Shown: positions 16,683 to 25,442, counted from the stretch's first letter. The stretch: 64,000 bases of DNA from Kribbella antiqua (GCF_004345665.1 NZ_SLWR01000015.1:105535-169534), one strand, 5' to 3'. Numbers and translations are program-made. The notes: generated from the letters alone by a model not told the origin.

Positions 16683-17384
16683 CTAAGGTTTCTGGCCGAA
16701 GGCGTGGCGCCGGATCCAGGCGTGCATGGCGATCGCGGCAGCGGCGCTCGCGTTGATCGAACGGGTCGAGCCAAACTGGGCGATCGACAACACATCCGCG
16801 CAGATCGCATGCGCCTCCGCCGTGAGCCCCGGACCCTCCTGGCCGAACAGCAGCACGCACCCGGCCGGCAACTCGTAGGTCTCCAGCGGCACCGAGCCGG
16901 GCAGGTTGTCGATACCGATCACCGGCAGCCCCCGCTCAGCGGCGTACGACGCCAAGTCCTCGAGCTGCGGGTGATGCCGGACATGCTGGTAGCGGTCGGT
17001 GACCATCGCGCCGCGGCGGTTCCACTTCCGGTTCCCGACGATGTGCACCTCGGCAGCCAGGAACGCGTTCGCCGTCCGCACCACCGACCCGATGTTCAGG
17101 TCGTGCTGCCAGTTCTCGATCGCGACATGAAACGGATTCCGCTGCCGATCCAGATCCTCGACGATCGCCTCGAGCTTCCAGTACCGGTACTTGTCGACCA
17201 CATTCCGCCGGTCCCCCGCCGCGAGCAACTCCGGATCCAGCCGCGGATCCTCCGGCCACTCCCCCACCCAAGGCCCAACCCCAACCTCCGCCACCCCCAC
17301 CATGTCCGCCCCGATCAGCTCCCGGTCAACAGCACCGGAAGTGATCGGGGAGTCACGGAATTTCTCGTCGCTAAGGTCATGCAC
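16683..17384 (-). CDS. TrmH/SpoU-family RNA 2'-O-methyltransferase
   Basis: 233 residues of the SPOUT class, which methylate ribose 2'-OH in tRNA or rRNA with SAM through a trefoil knot. The three family motifs are present: NIGSVVRTANAF (residues about 97-108), LLFGQEGPGLT and IAQFGSTRSINASAAAAIAMHAW. A preceding N-terminal extension of about 60 residues is typical of the actinobacterial form. The GTG at 17384 sits in GTGCAC, almost back to back with the dedA transcript. Target nucleotide unknown. Confidence 0.9.
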   Translation of the reverse strand: MHDLSDEKFRDSPITSGAVDRELIGADMVGVAEVGVGPWVGEWPEDPRLDPELLAAGDRRNVVDKYRYWKLEAIVEDLDRQRNPFHVAIENWQHDLNIGSVVRTANAFLAAEVHIVGNRKWNRRGAMVTDRYQHVRHHPQLEDLASYAAERGLPVIGIDNLPGSVPLETYELPAGCVLLFGQEGPGLTAEAHAICADVLSIAQFGSTRSINASAAAAIAMHAWIRRHAFGQKP

Positions 17385-17396
17385 AGGTTGGGACGC

Positions 17397-17402
17397 TACC
17401 CT
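17397..17402 (+). promoter_or_regulatory. -10 hexamer of a probable leaderless dedA transcript
   Basis: TACCCT fits TANNNT and is followed by exactly six bases before the GTG at 17409, the spacing expected when transcription starts at the start codon. Confidence 0.4.
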
Positions 17403-17408
17403 GTCGGC

Positions 17409-18113
17409 GTGCTTTCACTTGTCGCGATGCTGATGCCGAACTGGATGGACCCGGAGTACCTGCTGAATTGGCTGGGTGACTGGGCCCTCTGGGGGACGGC
17501 CGCGGTCGTGTTCATCGAGTGTGGCTTGCTGTTCCCGATCCTGCCAGGTGACTCGCTGCTGTTCGCCGTCGGCCTGTTCATCGCGCACGGGACGATCGAC
17601 GTGCCGTTGTGGCTCGCCTGCGTGATCCTGACCGTTGCGGCGTTCCTCGGCAACGTGTCCGGTTATTACATCGGGCGTGCTCTCGGTACGACGTTGTTCC
17701 GCAATCCGAATGCCCGGTTCCTCAAGCCGAAGTACATCGAGCAGACGCACGAGTTCTTCGAGCGGTACGGTCCGCGGGCGCTGGTGATGGCGCGGTTCGT
17801 GCCGATCGTGCGTACGTTCATCACCATCGTGGCGGGCGCCGGGAAGATGGACCCGAAGAAGTTCTTCCTCTGGACCGGCATCGGCGCCGTCCTCTGGGCC
17901 ACCGGCATCACCCTGCTCGGCCACGCGCTCGGCCAGGTCAAGTTCATCCACGACCACCTCGAGTCCGCGCTGATCCTGCTGGTGCTGATCTCGCTGATCC
18001 CGATGGTCGTCGAGTACGTCCTCGCCAAGCGCCGCAACAAGGCCGCATCCGCCGACCCCGCCGCAGCCCCCACCGGCCCGAAGCACGCCGCCACCAACCA
18101 CCGCAACCACTGA
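17409..18113 (+). CDS. DedA-family membrane protein
   Basis: About 235 residues with the DedA/SNARE-associated core: FIECGLLFPILPGDSLLFAVG, GNVSGYYIGRALG, the amphipathic segment FERYGPRALVMARFVPIVRTF with the essential Arg residues, and VAGAGKMDPKKFF. DedA proteins are now linked to lipid-carrier (undecaprenyl phosphate) flipping and membrane homeostasis. A Lys/Arg-rich tail is cytoplasmic. Start choice: GTG 17409 fits the leaderless promoter; ATG 17427 is the alternative; sequence upstream is antisense to the methyltransferase gene. Confidence 0.88.
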   Translation: MLSLVAMLMPNWMDPEYLLNWLGDWALWGTAAVVFIECGLLFPILPGDSLLFAVGLFIAHGTIDVPLWLACVILTVAAFLGNVSGYYIGRALGTTLFRNPNARFLKPKYIEQTHEFFERYGPRALVMARFVPIVRTFITIVAGAGKMDPKKFFLWTGIGAVLWATGITLLGHALGQVKFIHDHLESALILLVLISLIPMVVEYVLAKRRNKAASADPAAAPTGPKHAATNHRNH

Positions 18114-18154
18114 GCCCTGGCCTGCCAGCGAGCCCGGCACTGCGCCAAGCGGGG

Positions 18155-19387
18155 TCAGGCAGCACCGAGCTTTGTGCGGAGGTGGGTTAGGCAGAGTTCT
18201 AGGGGGACTGAGGGGACTCCCTGGGCGAGGGATTCGAAGGGGGCGCCGGCGAGGAGGCGCTGGACGTCGGCTGGTCTGAGGCGGACGTGTTTGCTGACGA
18301 ACTGGCGTTCGGACAGGTCGATTCGTACGTCGAGGTCGCGCATCGCCGCGTGGATGCGGCTGACGCCGTAGAACTCCGGCTTGGCGCCCTTCTCCAGCCA
18401 CCGGCCGTACCCGAGCACCTCGGTCTCGATCCGTACGTCGCGCATGGCCGTGCTGACCAGGCCGAGCTCCTCGCGAAGCTCCCGCTCCATCCCTGCAGCG
18501 ATGGCATCCGGCAGCCGGTCCCGCCCGGCGAGGTCTACCGGCTCCAGACTGCCCGAACCGCTCGGCGCCACCAGCCCGGCCGAGGACCGCGACGCCACCC
18601 CCTGGTGGACCAGCAGCATCCAGCCGTCGGAGGTCAGTGCGACCGTGGAGACGCCGACCTGGTTGCCAAGCTCGGTGTCGCTCAGCGGAATCAGCCGCCC
18701 ATCGCCAGCGACCAGATGCCGGGTGATGTCCGCGACCACGCGCCCCATCCGCCGGCTCAGCCACTGCTGACCGGCCAGGTAGTTCGACGCCATCATGTCG
18801 AAGTACCGCACCTGCTGCAGGTGGACCTCGCCGCCGGCCGGATCAGGATCGCCGCCGAGCCTGATGTTCAGCCCGTCGAACGGCGGGGCCGCCGTCCGCG
18901 CCCGCTGCGACCGGGCCAGCGCGATCACGGCCGGCTTGATCGCCGCAAGGTCCGGCGGCAGCACGTACGGGCGTGACTCGAGTACGAATGGCCGGTCCAG
19001 ACTCCGGTCGATCGACGGGCTGGTGACCACGCGGCCCTGCGCACAGCGGACGACCTCCCAGTCACCGTCCAGAACGACGTCCGGTACCGGATGGTCGATC
19101 GTGTAGAGGTCGCGCAGTTCCTGCCGTACGTCGATCCAGTCGCTGACCAGCGGGATCAGACCGATGACCGCCAGTACCACCGCGATGACACCGGAGCCGA
19201 GGGTGTCTACACCGAGACCGAGTACGCCGATGATCGACAACGCCGTACCGGCGATGATCGCCCAGTTCTTCGCCAGCAGCAGCCGGGCCCATCCCCAGGT
19301 GGCCCCGAACCGTTGGCGGGCCAAGAGCCGGACTCCGTGGCGGACCGGTTGTGCGGGCGCCCGCGTAGCGGCGTCGATCTCTCCCAT
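18155..19387 (-). CDS. Membrane-anchored Nudix-like protein of unknown function
   Basis: 410 residues from ATG 19387. Two adjacent hydrophobic helices (about residues 37-75, IIAGTALSIIGVLGLGV and VIAVVLAVIGLIPLV) are followed by a long soluble domain. Residues near 315-340 match the Nudix box GX5EX7REUXEEXGU as G-RDRLP-D-AIAAGME-RELREELGL: all key positions are kept except that the first Glu is Asp. The rest of the Nudix fold is visible as VALTSDGWMLLVHQG before and EVLGYGRWLEKGAKPEFYG after. Substrate unknown; the wide actinobacterial family is annotated only as hypothetical. Overlapping palindromes lie 34-58 bp upstream of its start. Confidence 0.65.
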   Translation of the reverse strand: MGEIDAATRAPAQPVRHGVRLLARQRFGATWGWARLLLAKNWAIIAGTALSIIGVLGLGVDTLGSGVIAVVLAVIGLIPLVSDWIDVRQELRDLYTIDHPVPDVVLDGDWEVVRCAQGRVVTSPSIDRSLDRPFVLESRPYVLPPDLAAIKPAVIALARSQRARTAAPPFDGLNIRLGGDPDPAGGEVHLQQVRYFDMMASNYLAGQQWLSRRMGRVVADITRHLVAGDGRLIPLSDTELGNQVGVSTVALTSDGWMLLVHQGVASRSSAGLVAPSGSGSLEPVDLAGRDRLPDAIAAGMERELREELGLVSTAMRDVRIETEVLGYGRWLEKGAKPEFYGVSRIHAAMRDLDVRIDLSERQFVSKHVRLRPADVQRLLAGAPFESLAQGVPSVPLELCLTHLRTKLGAA

Positions 19388-19420
19388 GAGCGGACATTCT
19401 GCCGACCACGGGATCCAAAG

Positions 19421-19445
19421 CCGCCACTGGCGGACAGTGTCCGCC
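19421..19445. promoter_or_regulatory. Two overlapping palindromes upstream of the membrane Nudix gene
   Basis: CCGCCACTGGCGG (19421-19433) and GGCGGACAGTGTCCGCC (19429-19445) are perfect inverted repeats sharing TGGCGG. The position fits an operator or a switch between two hairpins; a terminator for the gene ending at 19458 is also possible. Confidence 0.4.
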
Positions 19446-19457
19446 GTCACACGCCAG

Positions 19458-19871
19458 TCAGTTGCCGAACGGGAAGTGGGGCTCCGACCAAATCCAGTCC
19501 GTGCTGAGGGTGGCGAGGGTGGCGATCTCGACCGGGCCGTGCGGTAGCGGGCCGACCACCTGACCGGAGCCGAGTGAACAGGCCACCCGGATCCGGTCCG
19601 CCGCCTGGTACCAGACCAGGGCTCCCCGTGGCGCCGCCCCTTCGCACAGCAGGGCGTGATGATCGAGCCACCGCACCGCGTCGGCCGCGTCGTGCCAGCC
19701 GCTGTCCCGGGCGTAACCGAAGGCCATCCGCTGGAACTTCAACGTCCAGTCCTGCCAGGCCGTCGACCCCAACCGTTCCAGCTGCCAGGTCAGCGCCGCC
19801 TCAGTGTCGCGCGGGTTCGACACCCGCGCGGGCATCTGGCCGCGCTCCACAACAACCTCCCCCCAGGCCAT
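19458..19871 (-). CDS. Hypothetical protein
   Basis: 137 residues from ATG 19871, which follows GGGGGACGG. No family recognised. The protein is soluble, with Trp-rich alternation (TWQLERLGSTAWQDWTLKFQRMAFGYARDSGWHDAADAVRWLDHH) in the first half and a short beta-rich second half ending STDWIWSEPHFPF. A second start 24 codons upstream is possible but would translate through the SARP-like repeats. Placed between a membrane Nudix gene and an AfsR-type regulator, whose putative site it shares. Confidence 0.6.
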   Translation of the reverse strand: MAWGEVVVERGQMPARVSNPRDTEAALTWQLERLGSTAWQDWTLKFQRMAFGYARDSGWHDAADAVRWLDHHALLCEGAAPRGALVWYQAADRIRVACSLGSGQVVGPLPHGPVEIATLATLSTDWIWSEPHFPFGN

Positions 19872-19913
19872 ATCCGTCCCCCGTCCGCCGGCCCGCCGTG
19901 GCATGAACAAATG

Positions 19914-19942
19914 GTGTCGCAGCCGGATACAGCCGCCGTACA
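19914..19942 (-). promoter_or_regulatory. SARP-type heptamer direct repeats (copy 1)
   Basis: On the minus strand: AATGTAC, four bases, GCTGTAT, four bases, CTGCGAC, i.e. three heptamers with an 11-bp period, the classical layout of SARP/AfsR sites. A 29-nt stretch is identical at 23 positions to 23063-23091 near the afsR-like gene. It sits 43-71 bp before the start of the hypothetical gene. Confidence 0.5.
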
Positions 19943-20013
19943 TTACTCACCGTCGCAGTACGACGGACTCAGCCCGCGTACGACGGATTCGCCCGTACAG
20001 CAAGCCGGTGCGG

Positions 20014-22995
20014 TCAGCCCGCAGCCACCGTGGAGTCGAAGGTGGCCAGCGCGCGGCGGCACTCGGCAGCCCGCTCGTCGTTACCGGCCTGCTGCCACAC
20101 TCGCGCGGCCCGGTTGAGAGTACGACGTGCAGAGTCGACGTTGCCCGTGGACGCGTACAGCTGCCCGAGGTGCTGCGCCGCCGCACCCTCGACACTGCGG
20201 TCACCCAATCGATGCCCGATGTCGATGGAGTCGAGCAGCATCTTGCGAGCCGCGGCGACCTCGCCGCGCTCCATCAGCGCGTGCCCGAGCTCAGCCCGCG
20301 TGTACGCCGCGCAGTGGTCGTCGCCCATGCCGTTGAAGATCGCCAGCGCGTTCTGCAACTGGCGAACGGCCTGGTCGTAGCGCCCCTGTCGAGCCCGCAG
20401 CGCCGCGATCCGGCGCCGTACCTTGGCTTCGCGGTGGTTGTCGCCGAGCCGTACGCCGAGCAGGAACGCCTGAGCCAGGTAGCGCCCGGCCGTCACGGTG
20501 TCGCCGCGAGCCAGCCAGACGTTCGCAGCGGCAGTCCGAGCCAGCGCTTCCCCGTTCGCGTTGCCTACCTCCACAAAGGCCTCGATCGCCTTCTCGTACT
20601 GCGCCAGCCCCGCAGCTTGGTCGCCGCGTTCGCGCAGCCAGGTACCAAGGCCGACGGCAGCGACGCCTTCGCCGATCCGGTCGCCGACCTCGGCGAACGC
20701 CCGTACGGCCTCGTTGAAGTGCCGCCAAGCGTTGTCCCAGTCGTCCTGGTAGAGCGCGAGCTGGCCCAGGTTGCGATGCATGATCGCCTCGCCGTGACGG
20801 TCTCCACAGGCCATCGCGCTGAGCAGACCCTGTTGGTGAGAGCTGTTCCAGTCGTCGAAACCAGCCCGCATGTCCAGGTACGGCGCCCACGCGGATGCGA
20901 TCCGCCAGGCGTGATCGTGCAACCCGTTCTGCGCCGCGGCCCGGATCGCGGGCACGAACGTACTGCGCTCGCTGTCGAACCACGCGATCGCATCGGTCTC
21001 GGTGAACGGCGACGGATCGGGTGCGGTCAGCGGCCCGGTGTGCTCCATGACGCCGAAGTACTCGAAGGCCAGCGCGGCGTTGGCCCGGCGGATCTTGTTC
21101 AGGATCGCGTCGAGCACGGTCGTCAGGTCCCGCACCGCCTGCGCCTTCTGCTCCTCGTCACCGACGCCGATCGCGTGCAGCCGAAGCAGATCGTGCACCC
21201 GGTAACGCGCCGTACCTCGGTGGTCGACCGAGCTGATCCGGACCAGGTTGACTTCGATCAGCCGGTCCAGGCTGCGTCGTACCGAGGCCGGCGACGCGAC
21301 CGCCTCCAGCGCGCGGGCCGAGAACACGCCGACCGCGAAGTGGCCGATCAGCCGATACAGCCGGGCCTCCTCCGGGCTGAGCGCGTCGTAGCTGAGATCC
21401 GCACTGGTGCGTACGGCGAGCTCGCCGATGCTGAGCTCGTCCAGCCGCGAGGTCTCGTCGCGCAACCGGCGGGCCAGCTCGCGGGGGCTGAGATCGGGCC
21501 GCTGGGCCAGCCGGCTGCCGACAATCCTGATTGCCAACGGCAGGTTTCCACAGGCGGACAGGATCTCGAGAGCGGCCGAGGATCCGCGATCCACCCGACC
21601 GGTGCCGGCGACCAGTTCGAGCAGCGCGGCGGCCTCGCCGTCGTCGAACGTGTCGAGCGGCAGGCTGTCCGCGCCGGCCAGATCCATCAGGCGGTTGCGG
21701 CTGGTGATGACAACGGCCGACGCGCCGGTGCCCGGCATCAGCGGCGACACCTGACCGGCCGTGGCGACGTCGTCGAGGATGATCAGCACCCGGCGGCTGG
21801 CCAGCTCGGATCGCAGCATTGCCGACCGGCGCTCGGGGTCGGTTGGGATCGCGTAGTCGGGCAGGTTGAGGCTGAGCAGCAGATCGGTGAGCGCAGCGGC
21901 CGGATCCCGCGGCTGGGTCGCGCCGTGCATGTCCAGATAGATCTGCCCGTCCGGGAACGACTCACGGACCAGATGCCCCAGTCGCACGGCGAGCGACGTC
22001 TTACCGGTGCCAGGTGCGCCGGAGATGACCGCGATCGGCGGGCGAACCGGGTCGCGACCGCAGACCAGGTCGCGTAGCTGCCCAAGGTGGTCCTGCCGAC
22101 CGCTGAAGTCGGGCAAGTCGAGGGGCAGCTGGCTCGGTGGCCGCAGCGGATTGGTCAGCTCCGGCGCTGCCATCGGTCCCGGTGGTGCCTCCGGCCCGGG
22201 GCGTTCCGTCATACGGTCGGAGGGGATGCCAGGGTTCGGCCAGTTGGCGGAGCGGCCGTTCTCGGCGCGGGCACCGGCGGCTTCGAGCTCGGGGCCGGGC
22301 TTGATGTCCAGCTCGTCGGCAAGGGTCTGGACCGCCTTCGTGTACGCCGCTCGGGCTTCACCGACCCGACCCGCCGCCAGGAGGGCATCTACCAGTCGCC
22401 GCCACATCTGCTCGTCGTACGGGTCCTCTGTGAGGCGGGCGCTGAGCAGAACTGCCGCACCGCTCGCGTCGCCGTGCTCCAGCCGGAGGTCGAGGAGTGC
22501 GTCGACCAGGCCGCGGTGCTGCGCTTCGAGGCGGGCAAGCGAGCCCTCCCAGGCGGCGGGGATCGGCAGGTCCTCCAGCGGGCGACCGCGCCAGAGCGAG
22601 TACGCGCGAGACAGCACCTGCATCGCCTGACGGTCGTCACCGGCGTGACGGAGGTGGCCGCCCTCTGCGAGCAGCGACTCGAACAGGCTGGCGTCGAGCT
22701 CGTCGACACCCACCTCGATGCTGTAGCCAGCGGCGGAGGTGTCGATCGGTGCAGGCAGCCCGGCCTCCTGCAGTACGCCTCTGAGCGCCCGTACGTAGGT
22801 CCTGATGTTCGCTGTGGCGGAGCGGGGCGGGCTGTTCTCCCAGAGCGCGTCGGCGATCAGATCGGTCGAGACGAACCGGTTCGGGTGCAGGAGCAGCGTG
22901 GCCAGCAACTGCTTCGGCTTGCTGGCCCGGAGTGGCTGGCCCTGGGCGTGGAAGAGGCGCAGGGGTCCGAGGATTCCGTACCTCAGACTGTCCAC
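20014..22995 (-). CDS. AfsR/SARP-type regulator (OmpR-like DNA-binding, BTAD, NB-ARC, TPR)
   Basis: 993 residues. Residues 1-95 form the SARP winged helix (ILGPLRLFHAQGQPLRASKPKQLLATLLLHPN, SATANIRTYVRALRGVL), about 100-240 the bacterial transcriptional activation domain (LFESLLAEGG...RLEAQHRGLVDALLDLRLEHG). An NB-ARC STAND ATPase follows with Walker A GAPGTGKT (327-334), Walker B VLIILDDV and GNLPLAIRIVGSRLA. From about 680 on come TPR repeats. This is a pleiotropic activator of secondary metabolism or development. No biosynthetic cluster is adjacent. The GTG at 22995 follows AGGAGAGGGC. SARP-like repeats lie 68 bp upstream, so autoregulation is plausible. Confidence 0.93.
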   Translation of the reverse strand: MDSLRYGILGPLRLFHAQGQPLRASKPKQLLATLLLHPNRFVSTDLIADALWENSPPRSATANIRTYVRALRGVLQEAGLPAPIDTSAAGYSIEVGVDELDASLFESLLAEGGHLRHAGDDRQAMQVLSRAYSLWRGRPLEDLPIPAAWEGSLARLEAQHRGLVDALLDLRLEHGDASGAAVLLSARLTEDPYDEQMWRRLVDALLAAGRVGEARAAYTKAVQTLADELDIKPGPELEAAGARAENGRSANWPNPGIPSDRMTERPGPEAPPGPMAAPELTNPLRPPSQLPLDLPDFSGRQDHLGQLRDLVCGRDPVRPPIAVISGAPGTGKTSLAVRLGHLVRESFPDGQIYLDMHGATQPRDPAAALTDLLLSLNLPDYAIPTDPERRSAMLRSELASRRVLIILDDVATAGQVSPLMPGTGASAVVITSRNRLMDLAGADSLPLDTFDDGEAAALLELVAGTGRVDRGSSAALEILSACGNLPLAIRIVGSRLAQRPDLSPRELARRLRDETSRLDELSIGELAVRTSADLSYDALSPEEARLYRLIGHFAVGVFSARALEAVASPASVRRSLDRLIEVNLVRISSVDHRGTARYRVHDLLRLHAIGVGDEEQKAQAVRDLTTVLDAILNKIRRANAALAFEYFGVMEHTGPLTAPDPSPFTETDAIAWFDSERSTFVPAIRAAAQNGLHDHAWRIASAWAPYLDMRAGFDDWNSSHQQGLLSAMACGDRHGEAIMHRNLGQLALYQDDWDNAWRHFNEAVRAFAEVGDRIGEGVAAVGLGTWLRERGDQAAGLAQYEKAIEAFVEVGNANGEALARTAAANVWLARGDTVTAGRYLAQAFLLGVRLGDNHREAKVRRRIAALRARQGRYDQAVRQLQNALAIFNGMGDDHCAAYTRAELGHALMERGEVAAARKMLLDSIDIGHRLGDRSVEGAAAQHLGQLYASTGNVDSARRTLNRAARVWQQAGNDERAAECRRALATFDSTVAAG

Positions 22996-23062
22996 TCCGC
23001 TGCCCTCTCCTGTGTTGAACCGACCTATCGTGGCATCCCGCTGTATCCGCCGGGAAGCCCGA

Positions 23063-23091
23063 TGTACGCCGGATGTATCTCACTGCGGCAC
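23063..23091 (+). promoter_or_regulatory. SARP-type heptamer direct repeats (copy 2) next to a -35 box
   Basis: GATGTAC (23061-23067) and GATGTAT (23072-23078) are heptamers 11 bp apart, followed 11 bp later by CTGCGGC. TTGACA (23094-23099) follows directly on the plus strand, the position at which SARPs contact RNA polymerase. No plus-strand gene follows, so the site may act on the divergent afsR-like gene or on a non-coding transcript. Confidence 0.5.
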
Positions 23092-23213
23092 TGTTGACAC
23101 CAGGTACCGGGGGGAGGGCAGGCCCGGGAGCGGCGACTTGACCGCCGTCGCAACCGGGCCTGGCACTGGATGGGAGTCCGGGATCGGGGGTCCTGGATTA
23201 CGGGGACCGGTGC

Positions 23214-24026
23214 CTACTGGCCACCGGTGAAGGGCGGCTGGCCGTCCTGCGGGCTGGGGGAACCCGCAGGCGGGCCGCCCACCGGTGGCTGACCCTGGTA
23301 CGGCGCCTGCTGGCCTTGGTACGGCGCTTGAGCCGGCGGCAGCTGGCCACCGGAGTAGTTGCCCTGATCACCCGGCATCTGCGGGTGGATCTGACCGGAC
23401 GACTGCGCCCCCGGCTGCATCTGCGGCGGCGCCTGCTCACCGGCGACCGAGCCGATGGTGCCGAACGAGACCTGCGGGACCGAGCGGACCTGCTCGTCCT
23501 TCACTTCGAAGTAGCCGGCCTTCTCGAACTTGAACGAGTTCGCGATCACGTTCGACGGGAACGCCTCGATCCGGGTGTTGTAGTCGCCGACGTTCGCGTT
23601 GTAGAACCGCCGGCCGGCCGCGATCCGGTCCTCGGTGTCGGTCAGCTCGCGCTGCAGGTTGAGGAAGTTCTGGTTCGACTGCAGCTGCGGGTAGGCCTCC
23701 ACCGAGATCATCATCTGCCGCAGCGCACCGGACAGCTCACCCTCCGCCGCGGCCCGCTGCTCCGGGGTCGCGCCCTGCACGTTGACCGCCTGGGTGCGCA
23801 GCCGGGCGACCTCCTCGAACACGTGCCGCTCGTGCGCGGCGTACGCCCGGACGGTCTCGACCAGGTTCGGGATCAGGTCGTAGCGGCGGTGCAGCTCGAC
23901 GTCGATCTGCCGCCAGGACTCCTGGATCAGGTTCCGCTGCTTGACGAACCGGTTGTACGACACGATCAGCGCGATTCCCAGAATCACGACAACCGCAACG
24001 ATCGCGATGATGACGAAAGTCAGCAT
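23214..24026 (-). CDS. lemA: LemA-family protein
   Basis: 270 residues: one N-terminal membrane helix (IIAIVAVVVILGIALIVSYN), then the LemA four-helix domain (QRNLIQESWRQIDVELHRRYDLIPNLVETVRAYAAHE; YPQLQSNQNFLNLQRELTDTEDRIAAGRRFYN; FPSNVIANSFKFEKAGYFEV). The last 80 residues are a disordered Pro/Gln/Gly tail with two AQAPYQGQ-type units. Function is unclear; the family is envelope-associated. It is 69 bp downstream of a DUF3137-like membrane gene whose tail has the same Pro/Gln bias, and the two are probably one unit. Confidence 0.9.
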   Translation of the reverse strand: MLTFVIIAIVAVVVILGIALIVSYNRFVKQRNLIQESWRQIDVELHRRYDLIPNLVETVRAYAAHERHVFEEVARLRTQAVNVQGATPEQRAAAEGELSGALRQMMISVEAYPQLQSNQNFLNLQRELTDTEDRIAAGRRFYNANVGDYNTRIEAFPSNVIANSFKFEKAGYFEVKDEQVRSVPQVSFGTIGSVAGEQAPPQMQPGAQSSGQIHPQMPGDQGNYSGGQLPPAQAPYQGQQAPYQGQPPVGGPPAGSPSPQDGQPPFTGGQ

Positions 24027-24095
24027 TTCCCTGCTCCCGAGTGTTGGCTGTGGGCCTGGAAGCGACTCTAACGGTGCCTCGGGTCCGGGGTCCCG

Positions 24096-24869
24096 CTACT
24101 GCTGCGGATTACCCGGAGGCTGCTGTTGAGGAACCGGAGCCTGCTGGATTGGGGCCTGCTGGATTGGTGCCTGCTGGCGCGGGTCGATGCCGGCGTAGTC
24201 GGTCCAGACGTACGGCGGGACCTGCTCGACGACGCCCTGGAGCAGCGAGAGCCGGTTCATCACCTCGGCCGGGTTGTGGGCGCCCTTGTCCCAGCCGACC
24301 AGCGAGTTGCCCTCGATCCGCCAGCCGATCTCGCCGCGGGCGAGCAGCAGCTCCATCATCCGCGGCGTCACCACCGCGTGCCCGAACCGCTCGTCGTCGG
24401 CCTTCACCCGGAACTTCCGGTTGAACTGGTCGCTCTCGAACTGGATGTCGCGGAAGCCGAACGCGTTCGCCACCGCCCCGCCGAAGATGCCCTCGTGGGT
24501 GACCTCCAGATGCGGCAACGCACCCGGTAGCTGCAGTACGACGACGCCGAACTTGTGCGTGGTCGTCGTACGGTTGCCCTTCGAGTCGGTCGAGTGGGTC
24601 TGGTAGCTGTAGTCGAAGGCAACCATCTGGTGACCGTTGAACGCGCCGGACAGCACGTTCGCCGCACGCCGGTTGTCTCCGGTCTGGAACGGCGTACCGC
24701 TCCACTGCCGGGCCAGCGAGTTGTTGGAAGGGACGAACGACCAGCCGTGCTGGGCCGCGAACCCGGCGAACATCTCGCGCCGTTTCTTCACCGCCATGTA
24801 GTTGAAGTAGAAGATCCCGACGCCGACGAGGATGACGAGCGGGATCATGACCGCGGGGTTGAGATCCAT
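24096..24869 (-). CDS. DUF3137-like membrane protein
   Basis: 257 residues with one N-terminal helix (VMIPLVILVGVGIFYFNYMAV), a basic stop-transfer KKRR, and a soluble domain (SGAFNGHQMVAFDYSYQTHS, HKFGVVVLQLP, RFGHAVVTPRMMELLLARGE, RIEGNSLVGWDKGAHNPAEV) that resembles DUF3137/galanin-like actinobacterial proteins. The tail has three imperfect QQAPIQQAP repeats. Function unknown. LemA genes are often paired with such proteins. Its ATG overlaps the pyrE stop by one base (TGATG), indicating coupling. Confidence 0.65.
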   Translation of the reverse strand: MDLNPAVMIPLVILVGVGIFYFNYMAVKKRREMFAGFAAQHGWSFVPSNNSLARQWSGTPFQTGDNRRAANVLSGAFNGHQMVAFDYSYQTHSTDSKGNRTTTTHKFGVVVLQLPGALPHLEVTHEGIFGGAVANAFGFRDIQFESDQFNRKFRVKADDERFGHAVVTPRMMELLLARGEIGWRIEGNSLVGWDKGAHNPAEVMNRLSLLQGVVEQVPPYVWTDYAGIDPRQQAPIQQAPIQQAPVPQQQPPGNPQQ

Positions 24870-25414
24870 CAGCCGAGACCCAGTTCCTCGAGCCCGAACA
24901 CGGCCCGGTACTCCAACCCCTCCGACTCCACCCGCTCCTGCGCACCGGTCGCGCGATCCACGATCACCGCGACCGCGACCACCTCGGCACCGGCCTCGCG
25001 CAGCGCCTCGACCGCGGTGAGCACCGAGCCGCCAGTGGTGGACGTGTCCTCAACAGCAAGAACCCGTCGGCCCTTCACGTCGGGCCCTTCAATCCGCCGC
25101 TGCAGGCCGTGCGTCTTCTCCGCCTTGCGTACGACGAACGCGTCCAGCTTGCGGCCCTCCTGCGCGGCCGCGTGCAGCATCGACATCGCGACCGGGTCGG
25201 CGCCGAGCGTGAGGCCGCCGACGGCGTCGTACTCGAGATCCTTGGTCAGTTCGAGCATCGCCGGGCCGATCAGCGGCGCCGCGGCCGCGTCCAGTGTGAT
25301 CCGGCGCAGGTCGACGTAGTAGTCGGCTTCCTTCCCCGACGCCAACGTCACCCGGCCGTGTACGACGGCCTTGGTTTTCACCTGTTCCAGCAGACTGTCC
25401 CGATCGAAGCTCAT
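24869..25414 (-). CDS. pyrE: Orotate phosphoribosyltransferase
   Basis: Joins orotate to PRPP to give orotidine 5'-phosphate in pyrimidine synthesis. 181 residues from ATG 25414. Seen are the substrate loop SGKEADYYVDLRR (residues 25-37), GGLTLGADPVA, VVRKAEKTHGLQRRIEG with the catalytic flexible loop Lys, and the PRPP-binding VLAVEDTSTTGGS. Normal length for the actinobacterial enzyme. It heads the leftward unit pyrE-DUF3137-lemA and follows the sortase gene by 28 bp. Confidence 0.95.
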   Translation of the reverse strand: MSFDRDSLLEQVKTKAVVHGRVTLASGKEADYYVDLRRITLDAAAAPLIGPAMLELTKDLEYDAVGGLTLGADPVAMSMLHAAAQEGRKLDAFVVRKAEKTHGLQRRIEGPDVKGRRVLAVEDTSTTGGSVLTAVEALREAGAEVVAVAVIVDRATGAQERVESEGLEYRAVFGLEELGLG

Positions 25415-25442
25415 GGCCAACCAGCCTAGAACACAGTGCAGC

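Noticed and set aside
16704..17408. An extended start for the DedA protein
   Set aside because: The extension is antisense to the TrmH gene and would precede the first hydrophobic segment by 230 unrelated residues.
23040..23046. GCTGTAT as an additional heptamer of the SARP repeat array
   Set aside because: It starts 21 bp from the next heptamer, not on the 11-bp phase.
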